From Tardiphaga robiniae (GTDB lineage Bacteria > Pseudomonadota > Alphaproteobacteria > Rhizobiales > Xanthobacteraceae), in NCBI RefSeq assembly GCF_001618955.1, contig NZ_LVYV01000034.1, positions 124,001 to 188,000 on the forward strand: a stretch of 64,000 nucleotides of DNA, in the 5' to 3' direction. The notes beneath the pieces are model-generated. The model was not told the origin of the DNA. It ran no database searches and saw only the letters and a program-made list of their open reading frames with translations. The position numbers and the translations under genes are program-made. Each line of letters starts with the position of its first letter. Within the stretch, counting starts at the first letter, position 1. This document shows positions 26,926 to 34,681 of this stretch, piece by piece.

Positions 26926-27918
26926 TCAGCTGCAATTCGTCACCTGGCTTGAGCACAGCCGTCGCCACCAGCCGCGGACGCCGTCGTGGCTTTCCACCAG
27001 CGCCCAGAATCCGCTGCAGGCGAGAACGCGCTTGGGGCCGCCGTCGGCGCTGATCTCGCTGCCACCGTCGCCTTTGGCCGGTGTCCATTGCGCGTCCACA
27101 TGCGGCGCCTGGAACAGCCCGCCCATCCGCGTGTCGCCATTCGCATATTGCGCGCCGACCTTGCTGGCCGCGACCCAGCCACGGCCGCTGTAAGGCTTCG
27201 GGTGGTTGCGCGGATAGAAGATCTCGTGCTCGTAGTCCTTGCCGGGCGGCTTCGCGCCGTCGATCAGGAACCAGCCGTCCTTGAAGCCGATGATCCTGAA
27301 TTCCGTCAGCCAGCCACCATCAGGGGCATTCTCGCTCTTGCTCTTGAATTTGTAGGGCGGCGGCAGTGTGCCGAGCACCTTGGCCTTCGTCGATGGCCCG
27401 GCGCGCACGTTCAATCCGTTGGGATCGCGTTCGGTCGACCAGCCATGGATATCGCAGGGAATTGCGCCATCCGGCAGCATGCCGCGCGTCTTCAGCAATT
27501 CAGTATGGAGCTTGCGATATTCCGCATCGTCATGCGCGGCGCTCAGTACACGCGGGATGTTGCTGTTCAGCGTGACGTCACGCGGGCGCAGCTCGGCTGA
27601 CAGGGTGGTCAGCTTGCCGTCGCTGCGCGCGAGTTTTGCGACCAGCATCTCACCGGCATCGAATGCGCTTGCCGCTGTTTTTGGATCGTTGGCACCGGCT
27701 GGATAGGTCGCGACATATCCGACCGGCGCCTGCGGATCGGACATGTCGACATGAAACGCCTGACCGGCCACGCGATCCGGCGGCACGAAAGCACGCGCGC
27801 TCGCAAACCATTCCGGTGTCTCCGGCGGCAGTGTTAGCGGTTGCGCAAATGCGGTGCCGGCGCAGATGAAGCCGGCCATCAGGATGGCGATTCGGGTCAT
27901 GGTTTTGTGTCGCGGCAT
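26926..27918 (-). CDS. Secreted SH3-domain protein
   Basis: 330 residues with a signal peptide (MTRIAILMAGFICAGTAFA from the second Met at 27900, an equally good start; neither has a clear ribosome-binding site). The C-terminal half carries a bacterial SH3 pattern (GLNVRAGPSTKAKVLGTLPP and GRGWVAASKVG), which often binds cell-wall peptides. The final segment contains Cys and Trp clusters (GWWRRLCSSQVTNC). Convergent with the DUF429 gene; target unknown. Confidence 0.7.
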   Translation of the reverse strand: MPRHKTMTRIAILMAGFICAGTAFAQPLTLPPETPEWFASARAFVPPDRVAGQAFHVDMSDPQAPVGYVATYPAGANDPKTAASAFDAGEMLVAKLARSDGKLTTLSAELRPRDVTLNSNIPRVLSAAHDDAEYRKLHTELLKTRGMLPDGAIPCDIHGWSTERDPNGLNVRAGPSTKAKVLGTLPPPYKFKSKSENAPDGGWLTEFRIIGFKDGWFLIDGAKPPGKDYEHEIFYPRNHPKPYSGRGWVAASKVGAQYANGDTRMGGLFQAPHVDAQWTPAKGDGGSEISADGGPKRVLACSGFWALVESHDGVRGWWRRLCSSQVTNCS

Positions 27919-28099
27919 CAGCGATTTGGTTCGACAAAATGCGACTCAGGCTTGCAGCAGGCCAGCCGAATTCGGGTCTCTGCGCGGGACTCGATTCTCC
28001 GGGGACTCGCAAGGATGTGGACGAAAAAGAAAAGCGGTGACGACTCAGGTGGCGCTGTTCCAATAGCGATCAGACCACAGACGAATTCGAGGCCGCACC

Positions 28100-28192
28100 A
28101 TGTTGGATGCTCTGAAGCTGAATGTGACGGTGGTGACGTTGTTGGCCGCGGCCAGCGCGGTCAACGGGATCATGTTTTATCAGTATCTGTGA
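28100..28192 (+). CDS. Possible 30-aa membrane peptide
   Basis: Inside the 380-base gap between the SH3 gene and the Ig-like gene. ATG 28100 has CGAGG seven bases upstream. The peptide has a short polar start (MLDALKLN), one hydrophobic helix (VTVVTLLAAASAVNGIMFY) and stops at TGA. Length and composition fit a single-pass small membrane protein, but chance cannot be excluded. Confidence 0.35.
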   Translation: MLDALKLNVTVVTLLAAASAVNGIMFYQYL

Positions 28193-28298
28193 CGAATTGT
28201 TCACATCGGCATGCGGCCTCTCCGCGTCCGGTTTTTGTGTTGAACCTTTTCGCCGGCCGCGCGCCTCACCCCAGGGGCGGCTAACCGGAGCGTAACAG

Positions 28299-29000
28299 GT
28301 GAACAATTTTCATCTGGTCGTTGTTACTGCATGTGTGCTTGCAAGTCCGACCGCAGTCCGCGCCCAATCCATCATCCATTCCGAACAGACCCGCACCACG
28401 CTGGCATCATCCATCGATGCGACCGGCCGCACGACGCTCACGGCGTCGGTGACGAGCGAGCGCGGTGGCGGCGTCCCGGGCGGCATTGTCCGCTTTGTCG
28501 ATGAGACGACGCTCACTGTGCTTGGCTGGGTCGATGTGGCCCATCCCTGGCTGGTGGTCGAGCGACTGCCGCCGGGTCCGCATCGCTTCCGCGCGGACTA
28601 TATGGGGACGTCGAATTATCTGCCTGTCGTGGTGCAGCCGAGCCAGTCGGCGGTGGTGGTCGAGATCATACGGGGCACGCCGGCCGTGGCGGTGTCGTCG
28701 TCCGAGAATCCTTGTCCATCTGGAGCGGTCGTGACGCTGACCGCGGCGATTGCCAGCCGTGACGGCGTTCCGAAAGGCGGCGTGACATTTCGTGATGGTG
28801 AGCAGATTCTCGCAGCCCATGTCGGCCTCGACCGCGCCGGCATGGCGTCATTCACCACCTCGGCGCTGGCGGATGGCGCGCGCTGGATCACGGTTGAATA
28901 TGAGGGCGACACGGTTCATGCGCCCGCGGCATCGCCGCCGCTGACGGTGGATGTCGGAGTGGCCCGTCTGCGAAGCTCGCAGTTGCGCGCGAGCGACTAG
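28299..29000 (+). CDS. Secreted protein with two bacterial Ig-like domains
   Basis: 233 residues from GTG 28299 (AACAG-type weak ribosome-binding site). The signal peptide ends at AVRAQS. Two similar about 90-residue modules follow: RTTLTASVTSERGGGVPGGIVRFVD and AVVTLTAAIASRDGVPKGGVTFRDG (cited in part), matching the Big_3_5 Ig-like repeat pattern in which a VPxGxVxF core precedes ...GxAxFTTSALxxGxxxIxxxYxGD. Probably a surface or secreted adhesive protein; ligand unknown. Convergent with ispZ, with a four-base overlap. Confidence 0.75.
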   Translation: MNNFHLVVVTACVLASPTAVRAQSIIHSEQTRTTLASSIDATGRTTLTASVTSERGGGVPGGIVRFVDETTLTVLGWVDVAHPWLVVERLPPGPHRFRADYMGTSNYLPVVVQPSQSAVVVEIIRGTPAVAVSSSENPCPSGAVVTLTAAIASRDGVPKGGVTFRDGEQILAAHVGLDRAGMASFTTSALADGARWITVEYEGDTVHAPAASPPLTVDVGVARLRSSQLRASD

Positions 29001-29569
29001 GTGCCCATCTGCGGCGACGTCGCTGCAGCTGCGCGAAGCTTGCGGCTGATGATCACCCGGAACACGACATACTGGATCGCGAAGGCCAGCACCTTGGCGC
29101 CGATGGCCACGACCGACACATAGAACGCCCACAGTTTCATATCGCCGGTCATGGCCACAGCGATGACACCGGCGCCGAGCGCGAACATCAGCGCGGCCCA
29201 GGCATAGCCCGCAGCGGTCACATATTCGGGGATCGTCTCGCTGACGATGGGTGGCAGGTAGCGCAGCATCCAGCCCTTGCGCAGCATGATCGCGCCGATA
29301 GCGAAATGCCCGATGCTGGGCTTGGCCAGCACGAAGCGTGGATCCTTGGTCAGCAGCGTCGCGCCACCGAGGACGACCACCAGCGCGAGACTGGCATAGG
29401 TCATTACGTCAAGCTTCTGTCCCTTGACGCGGGCATAGACGAACTGTGCGACGGCACCCGCAATCGCCACGCAGGTCGCCAGCAGGACGTCACCGGTGAC
29501 GAGGTAGAGCACCAGGAAGACGATGGTGGAGAAGAAATCCTGGCCAAGTTTGGCGAATACGTCCTTCAT
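28997..29569 (-). CDS. ispZ: IspZ/YciB-family inner-membrane septation protein
   Basis: 190 residues from ATG 29569 with about five membrane helices. The pattern FFSTIVFLVLYLVTGDVLLATCVAIAG near the start, TLLTKDPRFVLAKPSIGHF and IPEYVTAAGYAWAALMFALG (cited in part) identify the family, which is linked to cell-envelope integrity and septation. An upstream in-frame ATG at 29749 overlaps the preceding gene and adds no family sequence. It is second in a pair with the 191-residue membrane protein 56 bases upstream. Confidence 0.85.
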   Translation of the reverse strand: MKDVFAKLGQDFFSTIVFLVLYLVTGDVLLATCVAIAGAVAQFVYARVKGQKLDVMTYASLALVVVLGGATLLTKDPRFVLAKPSIGHFAIGAIMLRKGWMLRYLPPIVSETIPEYVTAAGYAWAALMFALGAGVIAVAMTGDMKLWAFYVSVVAIGAKVLAFAIQYVVFRVIISRKLRAAAATSPQMGT

Positions 29570-29625
29570 CGCAGTGCTCCCAATGCAGTCGAGATGGTCA
29601 GGCGTCGATTTGCAGGCGAAGTGGA

Positions 29626-30201
29626 TCAGGGCTTCAGCGGTTCTACCGGTTTCGCAGCGCCGTATTTTGCGCGGCGATATTGCGGATACCATTTGGTGAA
29701 GGCAACGGCGGAATTGCGGGCGGCAAAGGCCACCGCAAAGCCGATCCACAGCGGCAGCGAGGGCATGTAGATGATCAGCATGTCCGCCACCAGCATCAGC
29801 ACAAATGCGCCGGCCCAGGCCCAGGTGAGGATGTAGTTCGCCTTCATGAAGCCGGGGAGCTTCGAGGTTTCGGCGTCAACCACCTCGCGGGCATATTGCA
29901 GCGTGAAGGGCAGACGGATCGCGAGTGACAGTAGCACGATTGAGAGCAGGCCAACATCGACGGCGAGGCGCACGGCCACCGCGCTCCAGTTGCCGTCGAC
30001 CAGCGTGATGTAGCAGCCGAGCGCGCTGAAGATCAGCACCGAGCCTGCCGCGAGCATCTTCAGCGAGCCGCCGCGGACCACGTCCCAGACCACGACGCCG
30101 AACGACAGCGCCGCCGCGGCGAACAGGCTGATCGCGATCGACGTCACCATCATCAGCATGGCGAATGCACCGAACGGGGCAATGATGAGAAAGGACGCCA
30201 T
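29626..30201 (-). CDS. Hypothetical polytopic membrane protein paired with ispZ
   Basis: 191 residues with five or six membrane helices and a basic C terminus (FTKWYPQYRRAKYG). I do not recognise a named domain. It lies directly upstream of ispZ, same strand, and a TetR-type operator sits 23 bases before its start (30224-30236). A decayed copy of its promoter and first codons recurs at about 30666-30745, so the pair was once duplicated. Confidence 0.65.
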   Translation of the reverse strand: MASFLIIAPFGAFAMLMMVTSIAISLFAAAALSFGVVVWDVVRGGSLKMLAAGSVLIFSALGCYITLVDGNWSAVAVRLAVDVGLLSIVLLSLAIRLPFTLQYAREVVDAETSKLPGFMKANYILTWAWAGAFVLMLVADMLIIYMPSLPLWIGFAVAFAARNSAVAFTKWYPQYRRAKYGAAKPVEPLKP

Positions 30202-30223
30202 GGCGTTTCCAGTTCGGGCTGTC

Positions 30224-30236
30224 TTGACGTTGTAAA
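30224..30236. promoter_or_regulatory. TetR-type operator copy 1
   Basis: TTGACGTTGTAAA, 23 bases upstream of the 191-residue membrane protein (minus strand). It matches the shared dyad TTKAC-N3-GTNAA found at four other places up to 32333. Confidence 0.6.
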
Positions 30237-30291
30237 GGTGCGTTGCGAGGCCGCTTATGAAGCCGTTGTGTCGTTGCGCATCATCCTGCGA

Positions 30292-30615
30292 TCATATGTC
30301 TTGTTGTGTGAGCGGGCAGACATTGCCGACCGGCGTGAAAACGTCATGAGAAGCCGAGGCGACCGCGCCGGATGGTTCGATGCCGACGAGCGTGGTCCCG
30401 GTCACAACCAGCACGAGGGCCAGGCTGCCCCAGCTTGCTGTCCGGGTCATCATGTCCGGCCTGCGATATGCGGTTCGTGCGAGAACGAACTGTGTCGCAG
30501 CACCTGCAATGGCGACGGCAGTCGCGATCAGCACGTCTCCGGCGATCGCAAAGGTCGTGAAGAAGGCGATGGTGGAAAGGAAGCCGATGGCCAGCTTGGC
30601 GAGGACGTTGATCAT
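30292..30615 (-). pseudogene. Truncated ispZ paralogue
   Basis: The frame encodes 107 residues. The first about 75 align with the intact neighbour: MINVLAKLAIGFLSTIAFF against MKDVFAKLGQDFFSTIVFL, then GDVLIATAVAIAGAATQFV against GDVLLATCVAIAGAVAQFV. After TGTTLV the similarity stops, so the KDPRF-SIGHF-C-terminal half is missing and a short unrelated tail (ending CPLTQQDI) remains. It is a truncated duplicate, possibly still translated as a two-helix protein. Confidence 0.75.
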
Positions 30616-30665
30616 GGCGTGGTTCCGCGCGGTTGTTGTCGAGAGAGAACTCTTGTCGTTGTGCT

Positions 30666-30710
30666 TCAGGAGGCGGTGGCAGCCGGGCCGATCATCAGAA
30701 AGGACACCAC
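30666..30710 (-). pseudogene. Remnant of a duplicated 191-aa membrane protein gene
   Basis: Fourteen codons starting GTG at 30710 read VVSFLMIGPAATAS and then stop, corresponding to MASFLIIAPFGAFA of the intact gene at 30201. The flanking DNA also aligns (AGAAAGGAC, TTTCCAGT, TTTACGTTGT), including the operator upstream. It shows that the whole operator/membrane protein/ispZ unit was copied and then lost most of its first gene. Confidence 0.65.
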
Positions 30711-30732
30711 GCTGTTTTCCAGTCCCCCCATC

Positions 30733-30745
30733 TTTACGTTGTCAA
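30733..30745. promoter_or_regulatory. TetR-type operator copy 2
   Basis: TTTACGTTGTCAA in the wider dyad ATCTTTAC-GTT-GTCAAGAT (arms match at 7 of 8 positions). It lies just downstream of a minus-strand -10 candidate TAGAAG (30751-30756). Confidence 0.6.
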
Positions 30746-30750
30746 GATTT

Positions 30751-30779
30751 CTTCTAGGCCTTGCTTGCGGGCTCGTCAA
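30751..30779 (-). promoter_or_regulatory. Promoter candidate of the truncated ispZ copy
   Basis: Minus-strand TTGACG (30774-30779), 17-base spacer, TAGAAG (30751-30756), lying between operator copies 2 and 3. The same layout with TTGACG-N17-TAGCAA precedes the carotenoid oxygenase gene. Confidence 0.45.
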
Positions 30780-30787
30780 TAAAAATC

Positions 30788-30800
30788 TTTACACTGTCAA
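30788..30800. promoter_or_regulatory. TetR-type operator copy 3
   Basis: TTTACACTGTCAA, 55 bases from copy 2 (start to start). The preceding word GGGCTCGTCAA and AAAATC are shared with the region before copy 5, so a longer segment is duplicated. Confidence 0.6.
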
Positions 30801-30842
30801 AATTATAAGGGATTGATGCTTTAGTGTATTTGAAACAGAGCC

Positions 30843-32246
30843 TTATGAGGCGTCGACCCAGTTGCCGTGAAAGCCCGCCGGTACCCGGTGACCGAGCTGG
30901 ATGAGGGCGACCGGCCCCGCGGCCACATCGGTGGCATTGAACACTGCCAGATCGCTGCGCTTCTGCCGCGCGCGCCACACCACGGCGAGCAGCCAGCCAT
31001 CGCCTTCGGCTGCATCCTTGCCGCGCGCGACGAAGACCGGCTCGGAGATGCTGTCGCCGAGCGGCAGCATATATTGGCCGAGTCTGATGCCACCGCGCCC
31101 AACATGGGTGAGCCCGGAAAAGGCCTTGCTGGCGCCCGGTGCCGGATTATCGCAGGCGTACCAGCCTTGCGTGCTGACGAGGCCGGAGCGGCGCTCATCG
31201 ATGCGCGGGAATTCGCCGGTGACATCATCGAGATAGGTGCGGGTGAAGCGATCGGTATTGGCGGCCAGATCGAAGGTCCACCGACAAAGTCGCGCGTTGG
31301 ATTTCGCAGGATCTGTCGGCGAGCCGTCGGGATGCGTGAACAGCGGCGCTTCCTCGGACTGCATGACGTCGGCGATGATGCGGTCGCCGTCCTCCCACGC
31401 ATTCATGACATGGAAGACGTAGCAGGCTTCGGCGCGAAACCACTTGATATCATTCGCACTGCTGCCGCGCTTCATCACGCCGACATAAGAACCCTTGTCC
31501 GGCTCCCACGCATAGGGTGGGCGGCCCGAGCGTGCGCGGTCCATGCTGCCGGTGATCGGCAGGATCGGAAACAGCAGGTAGTTCTCGGTGACGATGAAGT
31601 CATGCACCATGCTGGCATAGGGCGCATCGAAACGTTCGAAGCGCGTCACGATACCCGATGAATCGATCGCGCCGAACGAGATCGTCGGACTGAAGATACC
31701 GCGGGCGTTATAGCCGAAGAAATTCATTTCGCCGGTGACGGGATCGGTCTTCGGATGCGCGGTGAATGGTCCGCCGATGCGCCCGCCATAGTTCTGATAG
31801 CCGAGCGTCTTCAGCGAGCCCGGTTCGATCTCGGTTGGCGCATGGCCTTCCTCCAGCGCGAGCAGGCGGCCGGCATGAAAGACGATGTTGGTATTGGCCG
31901 CGCCTGAGTCATTGCCAAGCGAAGCGGGGGCATCCGGCATTTTCTGGCCGAAGCCGCGATAGAGCGCGCGGCCGGCATCGTGCTCGGCCAAAAATTTCGG
32001 TGTGCGGATCCAACGATTGCGATAGCTCGCGCGGCCGTTCTCGATGTGGAAGGCGTGCAGCATGCCGTCGCCGACAAACCAGTGCGAGCCTTTGGTTTCG
32101 AATTGAGGATTGGGGCCATTGCGGTAGAGCGTGCCGTTGAGCTCACGTGGTAGTTCGCCCACGACTGTCAGGAATGGCGCGTCGCACTCCATCGGGATCG
32201 GCGCAAGATTGTCATGAGCAGCCTCGATCGGGTCCAGCAGCGCCAT
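30843..32246 (-). CDS. Carotenoid oxygenase family protein
   Basis: Non-haem iron enzyme that cleaves double bonds of carotenoids, apocarotenoids or stilbene-like phenylpropenes. 467 residues from ATG 32246 (GGGAGA upstream). Family marks: NGTLYRNGPNPQF; the four expected iron His in FTAHPKTDP, MVHDFIV, FHVMNAWEDGD and, at the C terminus, GFHGNWVDAS. Full family length with all four ligands implies an active enzyme. It is divergent from the TetR gene; operators at 32269-32281 and 32321-32333 flank its likely promoter. Confidence 0.93.
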   Translation of the reverse strand: MALLDPIEAAHDNLAPIPMECDAPFLTVVGELPRELNGTLYRNGPNPQFETKGSHWFVGDGMLHAFHIENGRASYRNRWIRTPKFLAEHDAGRALYRGFGQKMPDAPASLGNDSGAANTNIVFHAGRLLALEEGHAPTEIEPGSLKTLGYQNYGGRIGGPFTAHPKTDPVTGEMNFFGYNARGIFSPTISFGAIDSSGIVTRFERFDAPYASMVHDFIVTENYLLFPILPITGSMDRARSGRPPYAWEPDKGSYVGVMKRGSSANDIKWFRAEACYVFHVMNAWEDGDRIIADVMQSEEAPLFTHPDGSPTDPAKSNARLCRWTFDLAANTDRFTRTYLDDVTGEFPRIDERRSGLVSTQGWYACDNPAPGASKAFSGLTHVGRGGIRLGQYMLPLGDSISEPVFVARGKDAAEGDGWLLAVVWRARQKRSDLAVFNATDVAAGPVALIQLGHRVPAGFHGNWVDAS

Positions 32247-32268
32247 CGTCGTCTCCCATGCCGTTATC

Positions 32269-32281
32269 TTTACATTGTCTA
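32269..32281. promoter_or_regulatory. TetR-type operator copy 4
   Basis: TTTACATTGTCTA, directly downstream of the minus-strand -10 candidate of the carotenoid oxygenase gene and 23 bases before its start codon. Confidence 0.6.
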
Positions 32282-32283
32282 GA

Positions 32284-32312
32284 TTGCTAGATGTGAGCGG
32301 TCGGCTCGTCAA
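32284..32312 (-). promoter_or_regulatory. Carotenoid oxygenase promoter candidate
   Basis: Minus-strand TTGACG (32307-32312), 17-base spacer, TAGCAA (32284-32289), lying between operator copies 4 and 5. Confidence 0.5.
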
Positions 32313-32320
32313 GCAAAATC

Positions 32321-32333
32321 TTTACAGTGTAAA
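32321..32333. promoter_or_regulatory. TetR-type operator copy 5 (perfect palindrome)
   Basis: TTTACAGTGTAAA, a perfect 13-base palindrome about a central G. Its first six bases double as the -35 of the TetR promoter, which fits autorepression. Confidence 0.75.
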
Positions 32334-32349
32334 AATGACGACCTATAAC
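32321..32349 (+). promoter_or_regulatory. TetR gene promoter
   Basis: TTTACA (32321-32326), exactly 17 bases, TATAAC (32344-32349). Transcription would start near 32356, which is itself an ATG in the TetR frame, so the mRNA may be leaderless. Confidence 0.6.
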
Positions 32350-32355
32350 ATGACC

Positions 32356-33090
32356 ATGACGAAGCAGACCAAGACCGCGAAACCGCGCGCCGTGCCGCAA
32401 GACCGCCGCAAGAAGGTCGCAGGAAATTCGCAAGCCAAGGGCGTGGCCAAAAAAACCGCCGGCGCCGAATCTCCCTATCATCACGGGGACTTGCACGGCG
32501 CGCTGCTGAAAGCCGCGGAGATCGTGCTGGAGCGCGATGGACTATCTGGCCTGACGCTGCGCGCCGTCGCCCGCGAAGCCGGCGTATCGCACGCCGCACC
32601 GACGCATCACTTCGGCGATCTCACCGGCCTCGTCAGCGAACTCGCCGCTATCGGCTTTCGCAACTTCAACGCTACAATGACTGCGGCTGGTGCGAGCGGC
32701 ACGACGCCGCTCGAAAGCGCGCTCGCCCGCGCCAAGGCCTATCTCGCTTATGCGCGTGCGCAGCCCGGCATGTATCAGCTGATGTTTCGTACCGAGCGGC
32801 TCGACATGACCCGGCCGAATCTGCGCGAGGCAGCCAATGCATCCTTCGCCGGTCTTGCCAGTGTGGTCGGTGCGAACCATCCGGGCAATGTCGCCACCGA
32901 TGCGCTGACCATCGAGCAGGCCGCGCAGATCGCGCGGACATGGTCGCTGGTGCATGGTTTCACCATGCTGACCCTCGATGGCCGGCTCACTGACATCCTG
33001 CGCCGCCTGCCTGACGACACCGACGCAGAGAAATTGTTCGTCGAAATGCTGAAGATCACCGTCGCCAGGGCGATGGAAAAGCCGAACTAG
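32356..33090 (+). CDS. TetR/AcrR-family transcriptional regulator
   Basis: 244 residues from ATG 32356 (ATGs at 32350 and 32335 are alternatives; the promoter -10 at 32344-32349 argues against the latter). A basic Lys-rich tail precedes a TetR DNA-binding domain: HHGDLHGALLKAAEIVLE, LTLRAVAREAGVSHAAPTHHF. The C-terminal ligand domain resembles the TetR_C_33/WHG type (YQLMFRTERLD; ARTWSLVHGFTMLTLDG). It is divergent from the carotenoid oxygenase and sits on the palindrome found at five sites, so it is the likely repressor of this neighbourhood. Ligand unknown; an apocarotenoid is only a guess. Confidence 0.88.
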   Translation: MTKQTKTAKPRAVPQDRRKKVAGNSQAKGVAKKTAGAESPYHHGDLHGALLKAAEIVLERDGLSGLTLRAVAREAGVSHAAPTHHFGDLTGLVSELAAIGFRNFNATMTAAGASGTTPLESALARAKAYLAYARAQPGMYQLMFRTERLDMTRPNLREAANASFAGLASVVGANHPGNVATDALTIEQAAQIARTWSLVHGFTMLTLDGRLTDILRRLPDDTDAEKLFVEMLKITVARAMEKPN

Positions 33091-33141
33091 CGAAACTCTT
33101 TGCGAAGTGCCGGCGTCGCGTGCAGGCGCTGTTTGCGGGAG

Positions 33142-33723
33142 TTATCGCTGTCCGTCATGCACCGAGATATCGGACGCTGCCAGCCCGCCAATACGTGCAT
33201 GGGGTCTTCCGCCGGTGGCCATCACCAGGCCGAAGGCGATCTCGTCGCGGCGCGGGCCATCCCAGATGGTCATTTCAGCAGTGCTGAAATGACTGCGGAC
33301 ATAGGCCGCTTCGATATGGCCGAGCGGGACCATCAGCCGTGTGCCGATCCCGCCGACGGTCTTCGCGGCCGGCACGATGGCTTTGGGCTGGCCGAGAATC
33401 TCGCGCATCGCCCAGCCGCCAGCTTCATGCCACACCGCCGCATGTTCGAGCTCGCCATCTTCACCGACGATCATGCCCTTGCCGTAGGCTTCGATCTTGT
33501 CGTTGCCGCCGAGCGCGTGAACGAGTTCGGCCGCAAGTGTGCGTCCAAGTTCGCGTAGTTCGGCCTGGAATGCCATCAGGTCGGGCTCGTAGCGACCAGC
33601 AAAAGGATTACGGATAATCGCCAGTGCCGTGCCGACGCGAAGCGGTTGTGCCAGGCGCGGCCCGCGTTCATGCCAGATCGTCTCGACGGAAATCTGGGTC
33701 TTGCGAATGTCATAGGATGTCAT
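33142..33723 (-). CDS. DUF1185 'amino acid synthesis' family protein
   Basis: 193 residues matching DUF1185: ALAIIRNPFAGRYEPDL, LGGNDKIEAYGKGMIVGEDGELEHAAVWH (cited in part), and MVPLGHIEAAYVRSHFS with IWDGPRRDEI. The annotation 'amino acid synthesis' is inherited and biochemically unsupported; members usually sit in degradative clusters, as here. It is downstream of the fumarylacetoacetase-family gene by 50 bases on the same strand and probably shares its GntR-controlled promoter. Confidence 0.85.
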   Translation of the reverse strand: MTSYDIRKTQISVETIWHERGPRLAQPLRVGTALAIIRNPFAGRYEPDLMAFQAELRELGRTLAAELVHALGGNDKIEAYGKGMIVGEDGELEHAAVWHEAGGWAMREILGQPKAIVPAAKTVGGIGTRLMVPLGHIEAAYVRSHFSTAEMTIWDGPRRDEIAFGLVMATGGRPHARIGGLAASDISVHDGQR

Positions 33724-33773
33724 GGCTGACCCCGTCCGTGTTTTGCGAGCGTTGTGAGGGAGCCGTCCGCTGA

Positions 33774-34634
33774 CTATTCGTCGATGACGGGATTGCTGAG
33801 GATGCCGAGCTTCTCGATCTCGACTTCCACGACGTCGCCGGCCTTCAGGAAGATCGGAGGCTTGCGCGTAAAGCCGACGCCGGCAGGCGTTCCCGTTGCA
33901 ATGACGTCACCCGGGACGAGGTCGAAGATTTCCGACGCGTAATTGATCAGCCGGGGAATCGAGAAGATCAAAAAGGATGTGTCCGAGGATTGGACGATGT
34001 CACCATTCACGCGGGTTTCGAGCTTGAGCTTGGTGGGATCGCTGACTTCATCGGTCGTCACCAGCCACGGGCCGAACGGTCCGGTGCCGACGAAATTCTT
34101 GCCGGCCGCGATCTGCTGCGCGTGTCGCTGATAATCACGGACGCTGACGTCGTTATAAATCGAATAGCCCGCGATGTGGTCCATCGCCTCGCTTTCGGGA
34201 ATATGGCGGCCGCCTTTGCCGATCACGACGGCGAGTTCACCTTCCCAGTCCAGGTGCGTGGAGACTTTCGGCCGGATCACCGGCTGGTTGTGGCCAACCT
34301 GTGAGCGCCAGACCCGCAGAAAGATCGGCGGGAATTCGGTGATCTGACGGTCCATGCCGTGAGCCACCGCTTCCTTGTGGTGGTCGAGATAGTTGCGCAC
34401 CGCGCAGACGATCTTTTCGGGGCGGGGGATCACCGGCAGGTAGCTGATGTCCGACAGCTTCAGGTCTGGCTTGTGTCCGCCAACGATCTGGTCGCGCTTG
34501 GCGAAGTCGGGGCTGGCGATGAAATCGGCGAGCGTCGGATAGTGCGGGAGTGCCTTGCCGAGATCGACGATCGCGTCGTTGACGACGGCTCCCCAGCTCT
34601 CGCGCTGCTGATGGCTGAAAGACAAGAGCTTCAT
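33774..34634 (-). CDS. Fumarylacetoacetase-family hydrolase
   Basis: 286 residues. The C-terminal catalytic fold shows the metal-binding acidic residues in DWEGELAVVIGKGGRHI and YNDVSVRDYQ, plus FVGTGPFGPWLVT and PGDVIATGTPAGVGFTRKPP. The family hydrolyses or decarboxylates acylpyruvate-like ring-cleavage products. Promoter TTGTCA-N17-TATAAT lies 48-76 bases upstream with a palindromic operator in its spacer. Together with DUF1185 it forms the leftward arm of the GntR cluster. Confidence 0.92.
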   Translation of the reverse strand: MKLLSFSHQQRESWGAVVNDAIVDLGKALPHYPTLADFIASPDFAKRDQIVGGHKPDLKLSDISYLPVIPRPEKIVCAVRNYLDHHKEAVAHGMDRQITEFPPIFLRVWRSQVGHNQPVIRPKVSTHLDWEGELAVVIGKGGRHIPESEAMDHIAGYSIYNDVSVRDYQRHAQQIAAGKNFVGTGPFGPWLVTTDEVSDPTKLKLETRVNGDIVQSSDTSFLIFSIPRLINYASEIFDLVPGDVIATGTPAGVGFTRKPPIFLKAGDVVEVEIEKLGILSNPVIDE

Positions 34635-34681
34635 GATGAGGCCTTTCTGTTTAATCCCGGATATCTAAATTTCGTAAGTTG

